From Maritimibacter sp. (GTDB lineage Bacteria > Pseudomonadota > Alphaproteobacteria > Rhodobacterales > Rhodobacteraceae): 64,000 bases of DNA. Below, in pieces: positions 25,993 through 34,832 of the stretch (position 1 is its first letter; the number at the start of each line of letters is the position of its first letter). The position numbers were made by a program, and so were the translations under genes. The stretch lies in contig JAABTN010000010.1 in the NCBI GenBank assembly GCA_011389895.1, positions 1-64,000 of the forward strand, in the 5' to 3' direction. The notes beneath the pieces were generated by a model. That model was not told the DNA's origin and did no database searches. It saw only the letters and a list, made by a program, of their open reading frames with translations.

Positions 25993-26373
25993 TTGCGCAA
26001 CGCGGCACTCATGCTTGGCATCATCGGCGGATTGATCGCCATGATCGTCGGGTTCTTCAACTTTGGGTATACCGAGCTTCTGGCCCGGCAGGATGAGTTG
26101 GGCGATTTCGCCAACGAGGTTTTGCGCCAGCCGGACAATACCCAGCTGTTGCGGATGGCGAGCTTCATTGGCCCGCTTCTTGCGATCGCGGGCGGGGCCA
26201 TGGCCAAGATACGGGCGCTTTGGGGTGGTCTCCTGATGCTGGCTGCGGGCGGGCTGATCTACTACGCGTTCGGCTTCGGGGCCTTCACGATGTTTCCCAT
26301 CGGCTTCACGCTGGTGGGCGGTTTCCTTGCACTGGCCGCCGGTCGCCCGGATGAGCCCAAGGCCCATTTCTGA
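25993..26373 (+). CDS. small membrane protein of unknown function
   Basis: A protein of about 126 aa from the TTG at 25993 (RNAALMLGIIGGLIAMIVGFF); the ATG at 26011 is an alternative, and the track start at 25873 overlaps the lysozyme gene. Three or four hydrophobic helices (about residues 5-25, 55-72, 75-95 and 97-115) predict an inner-membrane protein, and the layout resembles DUF4064-like proteins. It follows the GH25 gene by 64 bp and is closed by a terminator. Function unknown. Confidence 0.75.
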   Translation: MRNAALMLGIIGGLIAMIVGFFNFGYTELLARQDELGDFANEVLRQPDNTQLLRMASFIGPLLAIAGGAMAKIRALWGGLLMLAAGGLIYYAFGFGAFTMFPIGFTLVGGFLALAAGRPDEPKAHF

Positions 26374-26398
26374 GCAATCCTGACCCTCCCGGACATGC

Positions 26399-26430
26399 GA
26401 AAAGCCGCCCCCAAAGGGAGCGGCTTTTTC
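26399..26430 (+). terminator. intrinsic terminator
   Basis: AAAAGCCGC and GCGGCTTTTT form a stem ending in a T run directly after the small membrane-protein gene. The A run on the other side would also allow termination of the leftward mini-protein gene. Confidence 0.88.
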
Positions 26431-26472
26431 CTGTGACGTCCATGGTGTCCCGGGCCAGACCCGGGGTGCGGC

Positions 26473-26604
26473 TCAGGCGGCTTTCGCGCGGGCTGCTGCC
26501 GCCTTGCGGTTCCCGCGTGTGAACGGGAGCGTGCAGTCTTCCTTATCCGCGGTCTCGATGATGGATTTGATCCAACGCTGTTTCTTGCTCATGACGTGCC
26601 CCAT
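26473..26604 (-). CDS. short basic conserved protein, about 43 aa
   Basis: This gene is too short for the ORF track. From ATG 26604, six bases behind AAGGA, it reads MGHVMSKKQRWIKSIIETA and then a Lys/Arg/Ala-rich tail (RGNRKAAAARAKAA). The inner ATG at 26592 gives 39 aa. I recall short proteins of this pattern (KxxWIxSVI...A, then PW/PF-x-RG-xR) across Rhodobacteraceae, usually unnamed. The high charge suggests nucleic-acid or ribosome binding, but function is unknown. No operon partner. Confidence 0.75.
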   Translation of the reverse strand: MGHVMSKKQRWIKSIIETADKEDCTLPFTRGNRKAAAARAKAA

Positions 26605-26774
26605 GTTTTTTCCTTGGTGTCATTGTTCTCATCTCCGGGCATGGCCCGTGTCCTGAGATCAATAAGCCCCCGGAATGGGGCGAGTCTGGGGCAGGTTCGG
26701 GGAAAGTTGGTGCCAAGGATCGGGCCATTGCGTGCCCTCTGCGGGCCACAGAGCGCACCGGACGGTTGGGGCGC

Positions 26775-27533
26775 TCAGAGCCGGATGGCCGAGATCAACC
26801 GGCCATAGTCGGCTTCCTTGTGGTGCACCGAGCGGCGGAAGGAATAGAACCTGTCCGGGTCGCCGTAGGTGCAATGCCGGGTCCATTGGGCCGCCCCCAC
26901 GCCCGCCTCGCGCAGGCGATGCAGGCCAAAGGCGGGCAGATCAAAATGCACACGGTCGCCGTCGCCTCCGACAAAGAACCGGTCATACCCCGGGTCTTCG
27001 TCCATGAAGCGCTCGAAAAACTCCGGCCCGACTTCGTAGGCCGCTTGCGAGATCGTCGGGCCGATCACCGCCGAGATATTGGCGCGGTTGGCCCCCAACC
27101 CCTCCATCGCGTCGAGCGTGGCCTCCAACACCCCGTCGATCGCCCCGCGCCAGCCCGCGTGGGCCGCGCCGATGACGCCCGCGTCGGGGTCTGCGAAAAG
27201 CACGGGTTCGCAATCCGCGGTCAGGATCGCCAAGGCTACGCCGGGGGTGTTGGTGACCAGCGCGTCCGCCTTCGGCTTGTCGCCCTCAAGCGGCGCGTCG
27301 ATCACCGCGACCTCGGCGGAATGGACCTGGTGAATGGTGACAAGCGCCTCTGGGGCCAGGCCAAGCGCGCTGGCCGCCCGGGCCCGGTTCATCGCCACCG
27401 CGTCGGCCTGATCCTGTGATCCGCCACCGCAATTCAACCCGGAATAGATGCCTGATGATGCCCCGCCCTTGCGGGTGAAGAACCCGTGGGTCAGCCCCGT
27501 GAGGGCGGGCGAGGTGATCAATTCGAGGTTCAT
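26775..27533 (-). CDS. pgeF: peptidoglycan editing factor PgeF (laccase-domain, YfiH family)
   Basis: A 252-aa multicopper-polyphenol-oxidoreductase-fold protein. It shows HGFFTRKGGASSGIY at the N-terminus, HQVHSAEV at about 70, ILTADCEPVLFAD at about 105, AAHAGWRGA at about 125 and FYSFRR near the end. His and Cys residues in these motifs bind metal in the family. It is known to remove misincorporated amino acids from cell-wall precursors, and also has purine-nucleoside activity. ATG 27533 lies two bases after the methyltransferase stop (TGACCATG), so it is coupled; a TTG at 27539 is the alternative. Confidence 0.93.
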   Translation of the reverse strand: MNLELITSPALTGLTHGFFTRKGGASSGIYSGLNCGGGSQDQADAVAMNRARAASALGLAPEALVTIHQVHSAEVAVIDAPLEGDKPKADALVTNTPGVALAILTADCEPVLFADPDAGVIGAAHAGWRGAIDGVLEATLDAMEGLGANRANISAVIGPTISQAAYEVGPEFFERFMDEDPGYDRFFVGGDGDRVHFDLPAFGLHRLREAGVGAAQWTRHCTYGDPDRFYSFRRSVHHKEADYGRLISAIRL

Positions 27534-27535
27534 GG

Positions 27536-28588
27536 TCAAAGCCCCGGCAGGTGCGCGGCACCGGGCGCGACGAGGCCCAGCACCTTGAACAGGTCACCCA
27601 TTTCATCGGGGTGCGTCAAGCGGCGATGCGCGGCGATATGGCTGTCGCGCGCCGGACCGGTGAGCTGTTGGGCAAGCGTCTGGGCGCGTTGCGTGATGCC
27701 GAGACGTTCCAAAAACACGCCCTGCGGGGTAAGCGGCGCGGGGGTGAGCACGGGGGCGGCCTCCGCAAGGGCGCGGAAATCCACATGCGCCGTGAGGTCG
27801 GCATTGCCGGGGGCGGCGAGAGGGTCGACCTTTTCATGTGCGCTCAGCGCCTGAAACGTGTGGCCCGGCGCGCCCCAACTGCCGTAGTCTATGATAAGCG
27901 CCGCGCCGCCCTGTTCGGCGATCCGGGCGGCGATCTCGGCCATGATGGCCCCGGCGGCGGGGCGAAGCTCGACCAGCGTGCCATGGGCCACCTCGGACCA
28001 GCTTGCAAGCGCGGGTTGATCGGTCGGCCCGCCCAGCCCGAAGGCGAGGGTGCCGTTTTGCACCCCGATCTGGCGTTCGCGCCATGTCTCGCCCTCGCGC
28101 AGGAACTGGCGGATTGGGAGCGCGTCGAAAAATTCGTTCGCGACCACGAAAAGCGGCGCGTCGGGCAGGTCGGCGACGCTGTCGACCGTGGTGATGTCGT
28201 GGACTTTCAGCGTCTGGACCTGTTTTTTCGCCAGCACGGGCGAGGCTTCGACGAGCGCGATCTGCACCGCGTCATGGAACCCCGGCACCGACCGGGTCGC
28301 GCGCAGGATATCGGCCATCAGCGTGCCGCGCCCGGGGCCAAGCTCGGCCAAGGTGGCCGGGCGGGGCGATCCCTGATCCAGCCACGCCTGCGCGAGGGCG
28401 AGACCGATGATCTCTCCGAACATCTGGCTGATTTCCGGCGCGGTGGTGAAATCGCCTGCCGCGCCCAACGGGTCGCGCGTGGTGTAATAGCCATCGCGCG
28501 GATCGAGCAGGCATTCGACCATGTAATCCGCGACGGTGATCGGCCCGGTTTCCGATATCCGGGCGACAAGACGGTCCTTGAGGCTCAT
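27536..28588 (-). CDS. SAM-dependent methyltransferase, MidA / NDUFAF7 family
   Basis: A 350-aa class I methyltransferase. Family motifs are DPRDGYYTTRDPLGAAGDFTTAPE split across residues 28-51, MFGEIIGLALAQAW, ELGPGRGTLMADILRA (SAM site, about 82) and VANEFFDALPIRQF. The mitochondrial homologue methylates an arginine of the complex I subunit NDUFS2 and is needed for assembly, and bacterial members probably do the same for NuoD. It lies between lgt and pgeF, coupled to pgeF and 18 bp after lgt. Confidence 0.92.
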   Translation of the reverse strand: MSLKDRLVARISETGPITVADYMVECLLDPRDGYYTTRDPLGAAGDFTTAPEISQMFGEIIGLALAQAWLDQGSPRPATLAELGPGRGTLMADILRATRSVPGFHDAVQIALVEASPVLAKKQVQTLKVHDITTVDSVADLPDAPLFVVANEFFDALPIRQFLREGETWRERQIGVQNGTLAFGLGGPTDQPALASWSEVAHGTLVELRPAAGAIMAEIAARIAEQGGAALIIDYGSWGAPGHTFQALSAHEKVDPLAAPGNADLTAHVDFRALAEAAPVLTPAPLTPQGVFLERLGITQRAQTLAQQLTGPARDSHIAAHRRLTHPDEMGDLFKVLGLVAPGAAHLPGL

Positions 28589-28606
28589 GACAGGCTCATC
28601 ATGCGC

Positions 28607-29500
28607 TCATGCCGCGCGCGGGGTGCGGCGGGCGGCCCAGATCAGTGTCAGAAGGCCGACGAGGATCATGGGAAGCGACAGGATCTGTCCCATTGTCAGC
28701 CCCATCTCGCCCAGCCGAAGCACGTAACCCATCGGGTTGTCTGGCGTGATGAACTGCGCATCCGCCTGCCGGTAGAACTCGACAATCGTGCGTGCCAATC
28801 CGTAGCCGAGAAAGAACAGGCCCGCGAGCATGCCGGGGCGTTTAAGCCATCCGCGCGCGAAGGCGAGGGTGAGGAGAACAAGGGCGAGGATCACGCCCTC
28901 AAGCCCCGCCTCGTAAAGTTGCGAGGGGTGGCGGGCACAGGGCGCGCCGGCCGTGGCGCAGGATTGCGCGGCGGGACCAGGGAAGACCACGCCCCAAGGG
29001 GCGTCGGTGGGCCGCCCCCAGAGCTCGGCGTTGATGAAATTCGCCACGCGGACAAGGCCGAGCGCGGGCGGCGTCGCGATGGCCAGCAGGTCGGCGACCG
29101 AAGCCGTGACCAGCCCGTGCTTGCGTGAAAACAGGATCACGCCCACGACCACCCCGAGAAACCCGCCGTGAAACGCCATGCCGCCTTGCCAGAGCTTCAG
29201 GATGTCGATCGGATTGGCGAGGTAATAGCCCGGTTGGTAAAACAGAACGAAACCAAGCCGACCCCCGATGATGATACCCGCCACCATCCATGTCACCAGC
29301 TCTTCGAGCTGTGCCTTGGTCATCGCCGGATCCTGCGCCCAGAGCCGGGGCCGGGTGATCGCCATGCGGATGATCCACCACCCGATGGTGATGCCCACGA
29401 TGTAGCCAAGCGCATACCAGCGCAGGGCGAGATGCAGGCCAAAGATGTCGATGGCAAGCGCCTCGGGCGAGATATCTGGGAACTGGATCGCGGCGAACAT
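28607..29500 (-). CDS. lgt: prolipoprotein diacylglyceryl transferase
   Basis: A 297-aa inner-membrane enzyme that adds diacylglycerol to the lipobox Cys of prolipoproteins. Start ATG 29500 (MFAAIQFPDISPEAL) matches family N-termini; the track start uses a TTG 36 bp upstream. The signature GGMAFHGGFLG is at about residue 105, the invariant GRLGFVLFY at about 82, and NFINAELWGRPT at about 150, with ARHPSQLYE following. About seven membrane segments. It heads the lgt-methyltransferase-pgeF operon and is divergent from ubiK. Confidence 0.96.
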   Translation of the reverse strand: MFAAIQFPDISPEALAIDIFGLHLALRWYALGYIVGITIGWWIIRMAITRPRLWAQDPAMTKAQLEELVTWMVAGIIIGGRLGFVLFYQPGYYLANPIDILKLWQGGMAFHGGFLGVVVGVILFSRKHGLVTASVADLLAIATPPALGLVRVANFINAELWGRPTDAPWGVVFPGPAAQSCATAGAPCARHPSQLYEAGLEGVILALVLLTLAFARGWLKRPGMLAGLFFLGYGLARTIVEFYRQADAQFITPDNPMGYVLRLGEMGLTMGQILSLPMILVGLLTLIWAARRTPRAA

Positions 29501-29643
29501 GGTTTGGTTGGTGCGACGGGGCCGCGCCGGTGTCAACGGGGCGGTTGTGATTTCACCCGCGCGGGCGCATATTTCGGCGAGACGAAGTGTCCCGGCGTGC
29601 GGGAAACAGGCGATCCGACCCGGATCATGCAGGAGACGAGATT

Positions 29644-29952
29644 ATGCAGACACGAAACAAGGTCCTCGATGACCTGTCCCAACTGATGACGAACGCCATG
29701 GGCGTGGCACAGGGTGCCCGGACCGAGGCCGAGACGGCGATGAAAGGCATGATGGACCGCTGGTTGGCAGACCGCGATTTCGTCACCCGTGAAGAATTCG
29801 ACGCGGTGCGGGCCATGGCGCAGAAGGCGCGCGAGGAAAACGAAGCGCTGAAGGCGCGGATCGAAGCGCTGGAAACGGCGGCAGCCCCCAGGGCAGGCGC
29901 GCGGTCGGCGGCGAAGACGACGACGAAACCCACCGCGAAGAAGAAAAGCTGA
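29644..29952 (+). CDS. ubiK: ubiquinone biosynthesis accessory factor UbiK (BMFP family)
   Basis: A 102-aa helical protein from ATG 29644 behind CAGGAGACG. It has the family pattern KVLDDLSQLMTNAMGVAQGA, then FVTREEFDAVRAMAQKAREEN, and a coiled coil at about 60-80 that would trimerise. A Lys/Thr/Ala-rich tail follows. UbiK assists the UbiJ/COQ9-linked ubiquinone synthesis complex at the membrane. The divergent lgt neighbour matches other Rhodobacteraceae. The stop overlaps the next start by one base (TGATG). Confidence 0.9.
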   Translation: MQTRNKVLDDLSQLMTNAMGVAQGARTEAETAMKGMMDRWLADRDFVTREEFDAVRAMAQKAREENEALKARIEALETAAAPRAGARSAAKTTTKPTAKKKS

Positions 29953-30434
29953 TGAAAGCCGCCGCGCGGTCCATCGCTGTGCTCGCACTTGCGCTGATCA
30001 TGGGGGGGCACGCCGCCCCGGCTTCTGCCTGTGACCTGCCTGCAAATGCCGCCGGGCTGATGGCCGCCACGGGGGCCGAGATCAACGCGGTGCGCCAACA
30101 GAACGGGCGCAAGGTTCTGCGCCGCAGTGCGCAACTGGATCAGGCCGCGCAACGCCACGCCTGCTGGATGTCGGTGCAGAACAAGTTCAGCCACCAAGGG
30201 GCGCGCGGGTCCAAACCCCGCGACCGGATCGCGGCGACCGGGTATCGCGCCCGGCTCACGTCCGAGAACATCGCCTCAGGGCAGACCAGCGGGCCACAGG
30301 TTGTGGCCGAATGGATGGCCTCGCAAGGCCACCGGGCCAACATCCTGCGCGACAAGGTGTCTGATTACGGGATCGGCGTGGCGCTTTTGCAGGGGCGCCC
30401 GGTGTGGGTCATGGTCTACGCCCAGCCACGTTAG
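29952..30434 (+). CDS. secreted CAP-domain (SCP/PR1-like) protein
   Basis: A 160-aa protein with a signal peptide ending near ASACDLPA (about residue 27). The CAP domain carries LDQAAQRHACWM, NKFSHQG, TSENIASGQ and the GHRANIL signature at about 130, with the His/Glu residues of the cavity intact. Bacterial CAP proteins bind lipids or small molecules in the periplasm or outside the cell, and exact roles are unclear. It is coupled to ubiK by a one-base overlap, which may only reflect compact packing. Confidence 0.88.
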   Translation: MKAAARSIAVLALALIMGGHAAPASACDLPANAAGLMAATGAEINAVRQQNGRKVLRRSAQLDQAAQRHACWMSVQNKFSHQGARGSKPRDRIAATGYRARLTSENIASGQTSGPQVVAEWMASQGHRANILRDKVSDYGIGVALLQGRPVWVMVYAQPR

Positions 30435-30536
30435 GGCGGGTCAGATTGTTGTAATAGGGAAGGATCGCCGCGTATTTTCGGGGTGAGCCCCGCCCAAAAT
30501 GTGCGAAACGTCCTGACTGGCGCGCACGCCCCCTGC

Positions 30537-31340
30537 TTACCGCAGGATCGGCGGTTTGCCCGGATCGCTGCCCGATGCCTTGCGCTCGGGGCTCTCTGGC
30601 TCTTCCGCGCGTGGCAGATCGAACCGTAGGCCCGTGCGGTCGATCTTCGCCATCGCCGGGTCGCTGGCGGCAAAGAAAGCCACGTCGAGCCGATACTCCA
30701 CCCCCGAGAATGTCAGCGCCTCTTGCGCCGCGCGCGCGAGCGCCGGTTCCGCCCCATCGCGGGCGTCGGCAAAGGCCAGCACCAGCCCGGAGGTGCCATC
30801 GTCATGGACCGCGCGCACCAGCGTCGCATGGGCCGCGATCCCGGCTGCCGTGGCCAGCTTTTCCGACAACCCGGTGATGAACCTGTCGGGCAGGCCGGTT
30901 GGGGCCTCAAGCGCGCGGATCTGCCCATCGACCTCTTCCGGCGCGGGCCCCAGCGTTTCGGCGAGCCAATCGACAGCGGCCGGCGGGATCAGGATCGAAG
31001 AGGGCGCGCCAAGGTTCACGCCTAGCCCAAGCCCGGAGCCCGCCATCATCGCCGCGATCACCCGCCCGGGGAGCGCCGCATAGGGGGCGGCACCCTCGGC
31101 AAAGGCCGAAAGCCGGTCTTCGCGATCGAAGGCGAGCACGTATTGGTCGGGGGGCACGTCTTCTTCGGTTTCAAGATCGAGCACCTCGGGGTCGAGGTGG
31201 TCGCCGCGCGGTTCCGTTTTCAGCATCAGGAACAGCTCGCCATCCGCGAGGCGTTCGTAGAATGCCAGCCGCGCCGCGTCATCATCGAGGTTGGCCTGCA
31301 TCGCCGCATGGGCCCGGTCGAGCCGCGTTTCGTCGTTCAT
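30537..31340 (-). CDS. SseB-family protein
   Basis: A 267-aa soluble protein from ATG 31340 (MNDETRLDRAHAAM); the track start lies inside the neighbouring gene. The N-terminal SseB domain (about 1-125) includes FYERLADGELFLML, QYVLAFDREDRLSAF and GLGLGVNLGAPSSILIPP. A C-terminal half (about 150-245) resembles the SseB C-terminal/enhanced-serine-sensitivity fold. A charged tail follows. Molecular function is unknown in the family. It overlaps the UDG-like gene by four bases (ATGA). Confidence 0.88.
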   Translation of the reverse strand: MNDETRLDRAHAAMQANLDDDAARLAFYERLADGELFLMLKTEPRGDHLDPEVLDLETEEDVPPDQYVLAFDREDRLSAFAEGAAPYAALPGRVIAAMMAGSGLGLGVNLGAPSSILIPPAAVDWLAETLGPAPEEVDGQIRALEAPTGLPDRFITGLSEKLATAAGIAAHATLVRAVHDDGTSGLVLAFADARDGAEPALARAAQEALTFSGVEYRLDVAFFAASDPAMAKIDRTGLRFDLPRAEEPESPERKASGSDPGKPPILR

Positions 31341-31921
31341 CCGATCACCTCCGCCACCCGGGCGCGCAGGACCGGCAAAAGCTCGTCCTCGAACCACGGG
31401 TTTTTCTTCAGCCACCCGGTATTGCGCCATGACGGGTGAGGCAAGGGGATAATCCGCGGGCCGTGCGCGCGCCAGCCCGCGACCACTTCGGTCACTGGAC
31501 GGGGCGGGCCGGGGAGGTGGCGTTTGTGGGCATAGCCGCCGATTACCAGCGTGAGGCGGGGCGACAGAACGGTGTCCACCGCGTCGCCCCATGTGTCGGC
31601 ACAGATCCGGGGCGGGGGCAGGTCCGCGCCGCGCGCGTCATATCCCGGAAAGCAGAACGCCATTGGCGTGATCGCAATGCGGTCGCGGTCATAAAACGTG
31701 TCGCGGTCCACCCCCATCCAGTCGCGCAGCCTGTCGCCCGAGGGGTCGTTGAAAGGCAGACCGCTCTCATGCACCCGGGCCCCCGGCGCCTGCCCGATGA
31801 TGCGCAGCCGCGCAGCGGTGGAAAACCAGACCACGGGGCGCGGAGAATGCGCCGTTTTGGTGGCGGCAAAGCTGTCAGCGCAGAGACGGCATGCGGCGAT
31901 TTCACGGTCAAGTGCTCTCAT
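31337..31921 (-). CDS. uracil-DNA glycosylase superfamily protein
   Basis: A 194-aa protein. Motif A is GQAPGARVHESGLPFND (about 43-59), followed by GDRLRDWMGV; motif B near the C-terminus is LPHPSWRNTGW (about 158). The N-terminal CRLC is reminiscent of Fe-S UDGs, but I do not see a convincing set of four cluster ligands, so it may be a divergent member. It would remove uracil or a damaged base from DNA. Coupled to the SseB gene. Family call sure, substrate not. Confidence 0.87.
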   Translation of the reverse strand: MRALDREIAACRLCADSFAATKTAHSPRPVVWFSTAARLRIIGQAPGARVHESGLPFNDPSGDRLRDWMGVDRDTFYDRDRIAITPMAFCFPGYDARGADLPPPRICADTWGDAVDTVLSPRLTLVIGGYAHKRHLPGPPRPVTEVVAGWRAHGPRIIPLPHPSWRNTGWLKKNPWFEDELLPVLRARVAEVIG

Positions 31922-32133
31922 ACAAAGCAGTTTATCTGTGGCGTGAATGAAAACAATCCGTGGTGTGAGTCGAAATTTTCCATGGATTGCCCTTTGAACC
32001 GCCCCAATTTCGACATCACCACCCGGTTAATTTTGCCCACGGATACGTCGTCGGACAAAGCGCGAAACGAAGCGCCCGATGTCGTCTCCCGCGTAACGAG
32101 TGCCATGCGTTTTGACGCGGAAACGCCACGGAT

Positions 32134-33216
32134 GTGAAAATGACCACGAGCAGGCTGAACGCTTATTACATCGGCACCTTCGCCGAACTGGACCTTGCAG
32201 AAGGGGAAACGGTCGCCAAGACCGCTGGTCGGCTTGTCGGGTATCGGCTGGGCGATGCGACGCACCCGGCCCATTCGCGCGAAGTCACGGTCTTCATGGA
32301 TCGCTCAGATGACGATGGCACCGATCGGCTTACATTTGGTGGCGAAACCGCAGATGTGCTTGCCTCCCTGCACGTCTCGGTGCGCCTGTCCTACATGGAT
32401 CGTCAGACCGACACCACATGGATGGTGGTGTTGCAGGATGGCGCGGGCCGGGTGTTTCTGACCCCCTTCGCGGATGGATCGGACTTCTCGGAAAGCTTGG
32501 TGGAAAAGCCGATCCGGACCATCGAGGTCGAGACGATCACCGGCGAACATTACCGCGCTGCCATGCGCAATCTCGCCAACAGGGGCTATGTCTGTTTCGG
32601 GTCGGACACCCGGATCCAGACCCCGCTTGGCCCGCAAAAGGTCGTTCGGCTGAAGCCCGGCGACATGGTCGATACCATTGATCACGGCCCGCAACCGATC
32701 CGTTGGGTCGCGATGCGCCGTATGGGCCCGCTTGAGTTGCGCGCCCATCCCGAGGTGCGTCCGATCCGGGTGCGCAAGGGCGCGTTGGGCGGGGGCTTGC
32801 CAGAACGCGATGTGCTCCTGTCCCCGCAGCACAAGGTTTTGGTGCGCTCCCGGCTGGCCATGCAGATGTTCGGCACGCCCGAGGTTCTCGTGCCGGTGCG
32901 CGCGCTTTTGGGTGTGCCCGGGGTCGAGGTGGCCAAGGACGTGGGCGGCGTGATCTATGTCCACCTGCTGTTTGACCGGCACGAGGTGATCATCGCCGAT
33001 GGTGCGCCGATGGAAAGCCTGTTTCTGGGCGCCGGCGCGCGCGAGGCCGTGGGGGACGCGGCCCTTGCGGAAATCCGGACTATCCTGCCCGACTTGGTCG
33101 AGACCATGGAAACCGGTCTTGGCGACCCGGCGCGCCCGCTGACCGACCCCGACCGGGCCGAGGTCATGGGTCAGACCCACGTGCGCCGCAAGGTGCCCTT
33201 GGTCCACGGGTTCTGA
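32134..33216 (+). CDS. Hint-domain (hedgehog/intein-like) protein
   Basis: A 360-aa protein starting with GTG 32134, or the ATG at 32140. The N-terminal 145 residues form a beta-rich region I do not recognise. The Hint domain starts at CFGSDTRIQTPLGPQKV (about 150), with PGDMVDT, PIRWV and LSPQHKVLV. The nucleophile Cys and the block with His are present, but no intein C-terminal His-Asn junction or extein is visible. Such proteins are frequent in Roseobacters and may self-process or be exported. Stand-alone gene. Confidence 0.87.
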   Translation: MKMTTSRLNAYYIGTFAELDLAEGETVAKTAGRLVGYRLGDATHPAHSREVTVFMDRSDDDGTDRLTFGGETADVLASLHVSVRLSYMDRQTDTTWMVVLQDGAGRVFLTPFADGSDFSESLVEKPIRTIEVETITGEHYRAAMRNLANRGYVCFGSDTRIQTPLGPQKVVRLKPGDMVDTIDHGPQPIRWVAMRRMGPLELRAHPEVRPIRVRKGALGGGLPERDVLLSPQHKVLVRSRLAMQMFGTPEVLVPVRALLGVPGVEVAKDVGGVIYVHLLFDRHEVIIADGAPMESLFLGAGAREAVGDAALAEIRTILPDLVETMETGLGDPARPLTDPDRAEVMGQTHVRRKVPLVHGF

Positions 33217-33329
33217 ACCGCCCGCCGTGCGGTCGCGACCTTACCCCCACGCCCACCCATATCGCCTTTGTCATTGAGCCAAGCCCCCGGTTTCGCTAGG
33301 TGAAAGCTAAGTGACAGGGAATTGGGCCC

Positions 33330-34628
33330 ATGTATCGCGTCTGGAATTTCATCACCGCCTATTCGGCGCTTCTTGTGAGCGGGGCCATTGTCGCGCTTGT
33401 CTGGGCCAATGTCGCCCCGGCGAGCTACCTGCATTTCGTGGAATACCCGGTTTGGTTCAACCCGTGGATCGGGGTCGATGTTCATAGCTGGACCCGCGCG
33501 CTGGGCGCGGCGGCACATGCCTATGAGATCGGCGATGTCGAAAAGGTGGTCACGCTGCACTACCTCGTCAACGATATCGTCATGGCGCTGTTTTTCGCGA
33601 TGGCGGGGAAAGAGGTCTGGGAGGCGCTGATCCTGAAAAACGGTGCGCTTCGGGGCCGGAAGGCCGCGACGCCGATGGTTGCGACCGCCGGGGGCATGGT
33701 CGGGCCGATCGTGGTCTATCTCGGTCTCGCCACGCTCATGGGGTCCGACACCTATGACGCGGTGGTCAATGGCTGGGCCGTGCCCACGGCGACCGACATC
33801 GCCCTGTCTTTTATCATCGGGCGGATGGTGTTCGGGGCCGGGCATCCGGCGGTCCGGTTCCTTTTGCTTCTCGCGGTGGCTGATGATGCGGCGGGGCTTT
33901 TGATCCTCACCGTGTTCTATCCCTCGGGTGCGCTTGCGCCCGCGTGGCTGCTTTTGTCGGTCGGGGCGAGCGTTTTTGTCTATGTCGCTTTCAATGCCCT
34001 GCCGCGCCGCATGGATCGGGGCGACCAGATGCGGCGGCGTTCGACATGGGTGCGCAAGCATCTTCGGTGGTATCCCTATGCGCTTGCCGGGCTGATCAGC
34101 CTGTTTGCCTTCACGCAATCCGGGCTGCACCCGGCGCTGGGCCTGTTGCCGGTGATCCCGGCGATCCCCCATGCCGACCGCGCCTTCGGCGTGTTCGCGG
34201 ATGCAGAGCGGCATTTGCACGACATCCTGAACCAGATGCAGCATGCGCTGACCATCCCGGTCGAGATCATCCTGTTCGTCTTCGGGCTTGTGAATGCCGG
34301 GGTCGCTTTTGCCGCGATCTCGGGGCCGTCCTGGCCGGTGCTGGGCGGGCTGGTGATCGGAAAGCCGCTGGGCATCTTCCTGTTCGGGGCCTTTGCGGCC
34401 CATGTCCTGCGCCTGGGGTTGCCCGAGGGGATGCGGACCGTTGATCTGGTGGTGATCGGCTTCACCGCTGCCATCGGGTTCACCTTTGCGCTGTTCATGG
34501 CCGGTGTCGCGTTCGAGCCGGGAGAGGTGCGTGATGCGGCGAAATGGGGTGCGCTTTTGAGTTTCGGGGCGGTGATCCCCGCGATCTTGCTTGGTCAATT
34601 GTCAGGCATTCGGAAACAAAACCGCTGA
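33330..34628 (+). CDS. nhaA: Na+/H+ antiporter NhaA
   Basis: A 432-aa inner-membrane antiporter with about 12 helices. Motifs are FFAMAGKEVWEAL, PTATDIALS (helix 4 region) and VADDAAGLLI, which holds the paired Asp of the ion site. It exports Na+ in exchange for protons, useful in a marine or saline setting. The start ATG 33330 begins MYRVWNFITAY. The gene stands alone between the Hint gene and the export ATPase. Confidence 0.93.
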   Translation: MYRVWNFITAYSALLVSGAIVALVWANVAPASYLHFVEYPVWFNPWIGVDVHSWTRALGAAAHAYEIGDVEKVVTLHYLVNDIVMALFFAMAGKEVWEALILKNGALRGRKAATPMVATAGGMVGPIVVYLGLATLMGSDTYDAVVNGWAVPTATDIALSFIIGRMVFGAGHPAVRFLLLLAVADDAAGLLILTVFYPSGALAPAWLLLSVGASVFVYVAFNALPRRMDRGDQMRRRSTWVRKHLRWYPYALAGLISLFAFTQSGLHPALGLLPVIPAIPHADRAFGVFADAERHLHDILNQMQHALTIPVEIILFVFGLVNAGVAFAAISGPSWPVLGGLVIGKPLGIFLFGAFAAHVLRLGLPEGMRTVDLVVIGFTAAIGFTFALFMAGVAFEPGEVRDAAKWGALLSFGAVIPAILLGQLSGIRKQNR

Positions 34629-34832
34629 CTTGCGCGGGTTTTCGGCCCATTGTTTACCGAATCGGGGCAAAGCACGGGGAGTTTCGTCAAATTTGCGCCT
34701 ATTTCGGTGACAAGTCGTTGTAAAACAGGGGCCTGATCCGACATAATACTGCCTAAGTGGGCGTTTATGACTCATCGTTAACAAAACCCGGATAGACGGG
34801 GTGTCGAGGCAGTCAGCAGTCACGGGGTTCGA

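Noticed and set aside
27551-29128. 525-aa plus-strand ORF
   Set aside because: Lies opposite the MidA-type methyltransferase and lgt genes; rich in Arg/His/Gly as expected for a GC-rich shadow.
33171-34598. 475-aa minus-strand ORF
   Set aside because: Antisense to nhaA, with very biased composition (Arg, Asp, His, Gln) and no recognisable domain.
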